Source of the DNA: Nannobrachium achirus
Taxonomy: Eukaryota; Chordata; Actinopteri; Myctophiformes; Myctophidae
Assembly (NCBI GenBank): GCA_963921795.1
Contig: OY997653.1
Coordinates: 3,432,499-3,496,498, forward strand
DNA length: 64,000 bases
Reading direction: 5' to 3'
The position numbers and the translations under genes are program-made. The notes beneath the pieces were generated by a model that ran no database searches, was not told the DNA's origin, and saw only the letters and a list, made by a program, of their open reading frames with translations. Shown here piece after piece: positions 56,897 to 64,000 of this stretch (within the stretch, counting starts at the first letter, position 1; each line of letters begins with the position of its first letter).

Positions 56897-57554
56897 CTCA
56901 TTGAGTGCCAGCCTATCACCACTAGAGGGCGCCCAGTGACCAGAGAATAATAGAGATATGCTGGTAATGCATGCCCAAGCCCTGGAGCCATGACTTGCCT
57001 GAACACTTTCCTTTGTGCATGTACAGGAAGAGGATGAAGTTAGCTTGAAGTTAGCTATTGGCTACCAAGCATTTTAGAAGCCTTATTTTCGTCAACTTAG
57101 CCATGATTAAACCTTGCACACCTCATGCATGGGAAAAAAACAGAGAAGAATGAGCTCTAAAAAATCCAATGCAATCCTGGATTGCATTGGAGTGGATTTG
57201 TGCAGTTTGTTCACAGCTTTCAAACAAAAAAATCCGATTGGAAATCCGTTCAGGCATTCTTGAGATAATCGCCATTATGTTTTACATGTAATGTAAACAA
57301 AAATGGCTGCCCTGTATGTTAGATGGGGTTGTATGGGGGTGGAACATGCAAAATCGCGATTGAAATCATGTTCACCAGATTTGATGGGGTCCAAAAAAAA
57401 AAAAAAAAAATTTCAAAAAAAATTTTTTCAAAAAAAATTATTTTTTATTTTTTATTTTTTTATTTTTATTTTTTTAAAAGCCGAACTTGTTCGGGATCGG
57501 CACTCTACGATACGCTAATAAAGCCGAACTAGTTCGGGATTGGCACTCAAAGAG
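56897..57554. mobile_element. TTAA-flanked piggyBac-like element next to a ust exon
   Basis: TTAA at 56893-56896 and 57555-57558; ends CTCATTGAGTGCCA and TGGCACTCAAAGAG (one mismatch in 14). Direct GCCGAACTTGTTCGGGATCG repeats near the right end, poly-A/T at 57394-57477. Family of 27565-29565. Confidence 0.85.
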
Positions 57555-57577
57555 TTAAAGGGTTTTTCTTCGTTCAG

Positions 57578-57731
57578 GTTCAGGATAGAGCAGCCCGTCT
57601 ACATCAACATCATCCGGGACCCCATCAACCGCTTCCTGTCAAACTACTTCTTCCGTCGCTTCGGGGACTGGAGAGGAGAGCAGAACCACCTGATCCGCAC
57701 CCCCGGGATGAAGGACGACGAGAGATACCTG
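57578..57731 (+). CDS. ust: Uronyl 2-sulfotransferase (ust), internal exon with the 3'-phosphate-binding motif
   Basis: 154 bases: the first G completes the Arg codon split with the previous exon, then 51 codons, phase 0 out, donor GTGAGA. The peptide FRIEQPVYINIIRDPINRFL, SNYFFRRFGDWRGEQNHLIR, TPGMKDDERYL is near-identical to human UST as I recall it. RDPxxRFLSNY is the PAPS 3'-phosphate site of the 2-O-sulfotransferase family. The next exon (DINECI... in UST) is not in the window. The acceptor tract GGTTTTTCTTCGTTCAG is only about 20 bases long after a transposon end. Confidence 0.95.
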
Positions 57732-57860
57732 GTGAGAACTAACTTACACGTCTGACATGTTAGTTTTCACCAAAGAGGGATCATTTTGTGGGCGATTGTT
57801 GTGTTTTATCTCCGACTGTTTCCGTTAGAGGAAAATAAATCTTAAAAACCTATGCTTGCC

Positions 57861-57926
57861 AATCTGTAAGCTCCCAACGTGTTGGTTTGCGACACATTGT
57901 GAGTTTGTAGATCCGCTATTTTCGCT
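57861..57926. repeat. HP hairpin, diverged
   Basis: AATCTGTAAGCTCCCAACGT and GACACATTGTGAGTTTGTAG, ATCCGCTATTTTCGC. Confidence 0.75.
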
Positions 57927-57958
57927 ATTATTTTGCAAATGTTCTGCACCAGGGTTAA

Positions 57959-58263
57959 AGGGGAAGACCACCCATTTTCAATATTGAACTATGTCATTAA
58001 TATAACTTAGAGGAGTTGTGTGGAAATAGAAAAAAAGTTCCCCCCCTTCTGTGTTGCCTAGAACTGGAGGATTGATTTTGGGGTTTGTATTGTAAATTAC
58101 AACTTGATGACATCACACATTGTACTTTACAATACAAACCCCAAAATCAATCCTTCAGTTCTAGGCAACACAGAAGGGGGGGAACTTTTTTTCTATATCC
58201 ACACAACTCCTCTAAGGTATATTAATGACATATTTCAATATTGAAAATGGGTGGTCTTCCCCT
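57959..58263. mobile_element. TTAA-flanked near-perfect palindrome, 305 bp
   Basis: TTAA at 57955-57958 and 58264-58267; AGGGGAAGACCACCCATTTT mirrored exactly at the right end; arms of about 145 bp around a short centre near 58108 (GATGACATCACACATTG). Confidence 0.92.
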
Positions 58264-58582
58264 TTAATGAGGTTAACTTACTTTCTTTTTTTTAAATTAT
58301 TACTAGTAAGACGCCTCAGGGCGACAAGCGACCTCGCCCTAAAGGACATCGGGGATCTCCATATATGGGCATAAAAGTGATTGTTCCGCCTGGCATCACA
58401 GGGATCTCTCTAACAGGGCAACATTAATATTGATGACATCAGGGAACTCCATATTATGGGCATAACAGGGATTCTGTTAGTGTGACATCACAATGAAGCC
58501 AGAGCGTGATGGCAAACCCATTCTGGTAGAGTGTTCCCCCTGACATCACAGTGACGTCAGAGCATGATGACATCATGATGAC

Positions 58583-59662
58583 TAGGGATGTCCCGATACC
58601 ACTTTTTTGCTGACCGAGTACGAGTACAAGTACTTCATGTTGAGTACTCGCCGATACCGAGTACCGATACGAGTACAATTAATAATACAAAATGTATTTA
58701 AATTACGCTTTTTTTTTTCCTCTAAAAAAATATATTATCCAATTTCCGCAACTATAACATAATGTCAAATTATTATTTTTTTCTGGTATTCTCAGAAATG
58801 CATTCATTGATTTAGCCCACAGCAATCTGAGTTCCCAGAGGTAATTTCTTCCACCACTAGGTGGCGAAGCCCACAGAATCTCTATTCTCTTCAATCAATC
58901 GTCTTTTTTCAGCTGTGCTACACTGGCAGGCAGGCACGTACACACATTGACAATTTGACATCAACGGGGGCTTGAGCCCCTGCCAGATCAGTCTGTAAAA
59001 AGTGTCCATGAATGCATTTTTTTACTATGGTAAAAAATGCAAATGTCCCCGGGCCCTTTCCATACCATAACTGAAGGCTGCATTCAAGAGAATTGTCCAC
59101 CAAAAGGCCTTCTAGAAATATCAGCCCCTGCCTCTCTAAAATTTCTCTGCACGTCCCTGCAGACAGACACACACTTCACCGAGAGAGCGAGCTTGCAAGA
59201 CAAGAGCGACAGAGACAAACAAACAAACAAACACACACACACAGCTTTCTAGTGGGAAGTTTAACTTACCTACAGTAGCCTATACTTTGCAATTTGCGTG
59301 AGGTGGTGAAGGATATATTAAAGAGATTCAACTTTAGAGGTAAGTTTAGCGCAACAAGGCATGCCGTGATGCTGATGCCTTTAAGTGGTCGCAGCTGTAT
59401 CGTTGGAGCACTGGTGCCTCGTTCGCAGTGCGGCACTGTGAGCTTGCATATCTGCTATTTTTCAATAGCAAAAGTATAAAATAATTAAGGCCCTGGCTTT
59501 CACCTTGAGCCCTAGTAACTCAGTCCCACTTTTCTCCCCCTTGTGACGCCCCAGCAGAGTATCGGGCGCTGCCGTGAGAAGTATCTGGCGAGTACGAGTA
59601 CAGCAAAATAGGGTTGTATCGGGTCGAGTACCGATACCACGAGTACCGATACCGCATCCCTA
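58583..59662. mobile_element. hAT-like element with exact 8-bp duplication and nested scraps
   Basis: TAGGGATGTCCCGATACC... to ...GGTACCGATACCGCATCCCTA region, flanked by ATGATGAC at 58575-58582 and 59663-59670. Contains an H7 copy without HP (about 58930-59160) and an H1 end with one HP arm (59405-59555). Confidence 0.9.
59424..59469. repeat. HP single arm in an H1 scrap
   Basis: GCAGTGCGGCACTGTGAGCT, TGCATATCTGC, TATTTTTCAATAG. Confidence 0.8.
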
Positions 59663-59767
59663 ATGATGACACATTTTTACGGTCTATGGGTTTGCCCGTA
59701 GACCGTGTACATGTCTACACGCGGACAAGCTGTGACGTTTCTCATGGTAAACTGCGACCCTTGGTCG

Positions 59768-60495
59768 CAATTAAATAGTGATTAATACCAGTAAGACTCC
59801 CTAATCGGGAGATAAGCGACCGTTGGTCGCTTATCTCCACAAATATCACAACCTCCACCTCTCACGTCATACGGGTAGCCATAGTTACACCTGGAATGTT
59901 GAATCTCCATATATGGAGATAACCTACGCATCACACAAAGTCTGACCTCACCAGCCCATACTTGGGCATGGACGACTTATATCTCCATATACGGAGATGG
60001 CCATATATGGAGATACGATGACATCACAGAGTCCACAGCTGATGATGTGGCGTGATGTCATACAATACACAAACAAGCCCTATATAAAGGGGCAATTCTC
60101 ACCAGGGAAGAGAGCATTGCCTGGAATGTTGAATCTCCATATATGGAGATAACCTACGCATCACACAAAGTCTGACCTCACCAGCCCATACTTGGGCATG
60201 GACGACTTATATCTCCATATACGGAGATGGCCATATATGGAGATACGATGACATCACAGAGTCCACAGCTGATGATGTGGCGTGATGTCATACAATAAAC
60301 AAACAAGCCCTATATACTGATGCGATACGATGACATCACAGAGTCCACAGCTGATGATGTGGCGTGATGTCATACAATAAACAAACAAGCCCTATATACT
60401 GATGCGGAGATATGAGCAGGGCAAAGGTGTGACGTGTGACCGACCGACGGACGGCCGGTGGAGGTTTTCATAGTAAACTGCTCCCTGACGGTCGC
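59768..60495. repeat. R7 repeat with a 230-bp and an 83-bp tandem duplication
   Basis: Starts AATACCAGTAAGACTCCCTA and ends CTCCCTGACGGTCGCAAA. A unit starting CCTGGAATGTTGAATCTCCA occurs at 59891 and 60120 (period about 229). Its tail (ATACGATGACATCACAGAGT) is repeated again at 60325 (period about 83). CCATATATGGAGAT palindromes recur. Confidence 0.8.
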
Positions 60496-61640
60496 AAAAA
60501 AATATTCTGTTGGGAATGTTTCCCAAAAGTTTGAATGCATGCATTATAATTCAATCTGACCAGAAGCAGCGATAAAACATATCCCCACCGGCCATAAAAA
60601 TGAAGGACCAGAGGGGATATAAAAAACGAAGACATGGACCCCCCCTCTCCGTCCCAGTCCCGTCCTGCCCCGACCCATCAAATTCAACCCGGTTTCTACT
60701 AGCAACCCTTCTGATTGTTTTCAATATCAGAGCTATAAATCACTATTCTGATGTCTGTCTGAGACGTGTCTCAGAGAAATGCAGCTCCCCTAGAGGCCAC
60801 TTCTCGCTGAATGTTTGTGCTTCTCTGTCTCATTGTTATCGCCCGGGAGCCTAGTCACTCCTATGGGTACACTGACTAACACTATTCACTCCTATAGGTC
60901 ATTGTTACTGCCCTAGGGCCTAGTCACTAGTCACTACACTGACTAAAAGATCTGTGCCAAAAATGTTGATGGCTGGAAATCCCAAGGCATCTGGATGCTT
61001 CATCAAAGCCTTGCAGTCATTTTACGACTCCGGGTTACAGACTTGCCAATAGCAGTGCATTAAATCTGTGTCTGCCTTGGGTCCAAGCCAGCGTGTTTCA
61101 TAAACACACGAGCACAGTTGGAACATTATTTGAACCGCCTTTTTTTTACTATAAATTCCACATTCCAGTGCAGTGCCAGCTATAATTACAGAGGCGTGCG
61201 CACTCCAATGCGTGCGCTTAATGAGAGTTTTGCTAAAAATGCAGAGAAAGGTATTTATACATGCTTTACAGTATTCTGTGAGTGTAGCCTATCATCTGGA
61301 TAAATATACTGCACTATATTGTGGGATATTTCATAAGAACACCAACACACAATCTTTATTCTTTATTTATTTTTGTCCTCATTATTTTCATTATTTATTC
61401 ATTAACTTGTGTTGTAAATGACATGCTCAAGCTAAACATATTTGTGTAGCCCTGCTGTTCTGTCAGTCTCAAATGGCATTTTAGGCCCTCGTTAAACAAA
61501 ATAAATAAACAGACCCTCAATCAGTCAAGAAAAAAAAGAAAAAAAACCTGTGAAAATACAGTTGATCGAAAATGAAAAGGGGAAAATCATGCCAAGGTCT
61601 AATGATGGCATGGCTTACATGTGGATCTCAGATATCCTGT
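60496..61640. other. Intronic sequence, nothing recognised
   Basis: Searched for a further ust exon (DINECILEN-like) and found none. Confidence 0.4.
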
Positions 61641-61649
61641 GGCCTGTAT

Positions 61650-62520
61650 ATGACCTCAGTACTATGATGTCAGTACTATGATGTCAGTACTATGATGTCA
61701 GTACTATGATGTCAATACTATGACCACAGTACTATGACCTTAGTACCGTAATTGCTGGACTATAAGCCACACCTGAATATAAGCTGCAACAGCTAAATTT
61801 AGAACAAAAAAATAAATGTTAACATATAAGCCGCACCTGACTATAAGCCGCAGGTGTCCTTCCTGCTTCCCACTAGAGCGCCCCTGGTGGCCGTTAGCTG
61901 TAAAATGTCTATGTATAAATCCTTGTTAAAGACCATTGTAAAACTAACTAACTGGCCGTTAGCTGTAAAAATATATATAAGCGCACCGTTGTATAAGCCA
62001 CAGGGTTCAAAACATGGGAAAAAAGCTGCGGCTTATAGTCAGACAATTACGGGTAATTTGATGTCAGTATTATGATGTCAGTACTATGATGTCAGTACTA
62101 TGACCTCAGTAATTTGATGTCAGTATTATGATGTCAGTTCTATTATGTCAGTACTATGATGTCAGTACTATGATGTCAGTACTATTATGTCAGTACTATG
62201 ATGTCAGTACTATGATGTCAGTACTATGACCTCAGTAATTTGATGTCAGTTCTATTATGTCAGTACTATGATGTCAGTACTATTATGTCAGTACTATGAT
62301 GTCAGTACTATGATGTCAGTACTATGACCTCAGTAATTTGATGTCAGTATTATGATGTCATTACTATGATGTCAGTACTATGATGGCAGTGCTATGATGT
62401 CAGTACTATGACCTCAGTAATTTGATGTCAGTATTATGATGTCAGTACTATGATGTCAGTATTATGATGTCAGTACTATTATGTCAGTACTATGATGTCA
62501 GTACTATGACCTCAGTCCTA
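61650..62520. repeat. 14-bp minisatellite, TACTATGATGTCAG units
   Basis: Dozens of units at 61650-61740 and 62058-62520, with a higher-order variant ACCTCAGTAATTTGATGTCA recurring. Interrupted by the MITE at 61746-62053. Confidence 0.95.
61746..62053. mobile_element. MITE with TA duplication inside the minisatellite
   Basis: CCGTAATTGCTGGACTATAA... to ...TTATAGTCAGACAATTACGG, TA on each side; internal ATAAGCCGCACCTG repeats. Confidence 0.75.
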
Positions 62521-62866
62521 TCCATATGTAGGCAAAACTTGAGCCCAATCTGACCTCCATTGACTTCCAGTATAAAACTAGAAAGATGCTGTTGTAAATT
62601 GCAAGTGTGGTTCCCGCGAGTCACTAATATCTCGTGCCAGTTTGCGCGTGTGTGCTAACCATTCTCTCCTTGTCCCTTTTATGCCCACATCCCTGATGTC
62701 ATATTAAGCCCATATCTTGGAATGCCCATATATGGACTGTGTCAGTCTCATGTGGTCTATGATGTCAGCCATCTATGATGTCAGTCATCTCCATATTTGG
62801 TAAACGTTTAATTTTTATTTAATTTAAGTCAATGAATAAAATGAATTCACAGTTAGGGTTAGGGTT
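62521..62866. other. Intronic sequence, nothing recognised
   Basis: A few GATGTCAG units trail off near 62765. No gene signal. Confidence 0.35.
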
Positions 62867-62874
62867 ACATAATG

Positions 62875-63299
62875 CAGTGTTTCTCAACCTTTTTTTCTGC
62901 ACTTTTCATGTCCTAAGAATCCAAGGGCACACCAACAAAATACGGGGTGTAAATATCGTCACTGTCGGGAAGAAACCTTGTATCTCCAAGTTTCAAATGT
63001 GTATGTTTCTTTGCAAAGTAAAGCCCTGCTTCATCATACAAGGCTGTCGCACAACAGTTGTGAAAACAGCAGATCTACAAGCACACAGCGCCTCGCACCG
63101 GGAGGCGTTGTGTCCTTGTAGATCGGCTGTAGATCGGCTGTAGATCATCGGCTGTAGATCGGCTGTAGATCACTAGTTTAAATCATTTTTAAAATGATAA
63201 ATACAATGCTGGCTTTCAAGCAGTTTCAAGGGGCACACTTGACCCCTCTTAGGGGCACACCAAAGGTCCCCAGGCAGGCACAGTGGTTGAGAAACACTG
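62875..63299. mobile_element. hAT-like MITE with exact 8-bp duplication, core C nested
   Basis: CAGTGTTTCTCAACC... to ...GGTTGAGAAACACTG, flanked by ACATAATG at 62867-62874 and 63300-63307. Core C text (GTCGGGAAGAAACCTTGTAT) from about 62957. Confidence 0.92.
63056..63127. repeat. HP hairpin in core C, followed by GATCGGCTGTA repeats
   Basis: TGTGAAAACAGCAGATC, AAGCACACAGCGCCTCGC and GGAGGCGTTGTGTCCTTGTA. The right-arm end GATCGGCTGTA is then repeated three more times to 63170. Confidence 0.85.
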
Positions 63300-63307
63300 A
63301 CATAATG

Positions 63308-63847
63308 TATCTCTTGCGAAAATGCAAGGAATCGATTCCCGATGAAGCCGGTGGAGCCACCACTGTTGAGAGCCCCCGTTCTGAACCACACAGCGCTGTA
63401 ACATTTCTCTGATGCAGAAGTTCATTGGAACCACAACGTGCTCCCTTTGAAGGCAGAGTACATGCGTTGCCACAGGGACGCTGGAAGGTGGAGAATTCTT
63501 TGCTAACCCAATATTTAAATCTGATTAGGATCCCAATTAGAGACCTGCCCTTATTTAAAACACATCACATGGTTAGGTCTGAACATCTGTGTTGCACAGT
63601 TGTTAACTCAGGCTGCACTAAAATGTCATAGTACACATTTTGACCCTAGAACGTTTCACAATTTTAAGAGCAATTATGGCCTCTCCCCCCCCCCACAAAA
63701 GCAGCTGATTTTGTGCAGGTTTTATAGAGCACAGGTAGTACTTAGCTATGGTTTGGGCAGTGAAGCAGTGAAGTGGTACTGTGCAGTTAGCAGGGAGTTG
63801 ATGGGAATATGCTCTGAAACGTCTTCATGGGGCAGGAATTCCCCTTT
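63308..63847. other. Intronic sequence, nothing recognised
   Basis: A CCCCCCCCCC run at 63685. No gene or repeat signal I can support. Confidence 0.35.
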
Positions 63848-64000
63848 TCTCCCAGTGGGACGTGCATCGAGGACCTTCCTAGGAAGGCCCTCGGGAGGCA
63901 AGTCTCTCTCAGGTGATTGAACTTCTCACCCTATCTCTAAGGGAGATACCAGCCACCCTTCTGAGAAAACACATTTCGGCCGCTTGCACCCACTTATACT
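63848..64000 (-). mobile_element. LINE fragment, same family as 7867-8224, internally deleted
   Basis: The - strand GGTATCTCCCTTAGAGATAG, GGTGAGAAGTTCAATCACCT and CTTCCTAGGAAGGTCCTCGA matches 7867 onward. About 95 bases (equivalent to roughly 7920-7993) are missing and replaced by a 10-base filler, and the 3' end is lost. It extends further 5' (GCAAGCGGCCGAAATGTG) to the window edge. Confidence 0.75.

Larger units (their letters stand above)
57732..58582. other. ust intron start with HP, palindrome and R7 scrap
   Basis: Holds the HP copy at 57861, the palindrome at 57959 and an R7-like start at 58305 (CTAGTAAGACGCC, GACAAGCGACC). The rest is ATCACAGGGATC / TGACATCA-rich text. Confidence 0.5.

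Noticed and set aside
57732-64000. Further ust exon downstream
   Set aside because: No sequence matching the expected DINECI-type continuation was found in any + strand frame.

Overview
The window looks like ray-finned (teleost) fish nuclear DNA. It carries three internal exons of one recognisable host gene, uronyl 2-sulfotransferase (ust), on the + strand at 32664-32819, 54043-54122 and 57578-57731. They encode contiguous protein with matching splice phases and are separated by introns of about 21.2 kb and 3.5 kb. I see neither the membrane-anchor first exon nor the exons after the third, so the gene probably extends past both edges and nearly everything else here is intron filled with repeats.

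Layout: 1-5588 holds the 5' part of an LTR retroelement on the - strand (LTR, a primer-binding site matching tRNA-Asn, a leader and a very long open Gag-type frame that runs off the left edge). 5589-8224 holds a second piece of such an element, two opposed minisatellite arrays, a TTAA-flanked element and the 3' end of a LINE. From 8225 to the right edge the DNA is a dense mosaic of short non-autonomous DNA transposons, many with exact or near-exact 8-bp target duplications and CAG/TAG ends (hAT type), others flanked by TTAA (piggyBac type), with a few SINE and LINE pieces, long microsatellites and minisatellites. Many are nested, and two levels can be read from intact duplications.

Two features stand out. 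First, a short hairpin module (called HP here; arm core GATCTACAAGCTCACAACGC) occurs about 45 times, as full palindromes or single arms, at the centre of several otherwise unrelated transposon families. In each family it is bracketed by a mirrored flank special to that family, reading ...AAATA[HP]TATTT.... This looks like a TA-target palindromic element that sits in the centre of other palindromes. I do not recognise it. Second, all three ust exons are closely hemmed in by repeats: a hAT target duplication covers intron positions +3 to +10 at one donor, a 129-bp (TG)n tract ends six bases before that exon, and a TTAA element ends about 20 bases before the next exon.

Family labels used below: H1 (ends CAGGGGTGTCGC / GACGCCCCTG), H1b (TTAA-flanked, starts ACYATTTAG), H3 (CAGGGGTCTTCAAC), H4 (AGGGCTGTCACGATTA), H5 (CAGGGACGTGCTGG) with its inner 'core C' (GTCGTTGTCGGGTGG), H6 (CAGTGGTGGAAA), H7 (CAGGGACGTGCAGAGAA). 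R7 and R8 are repeats of unknown class.
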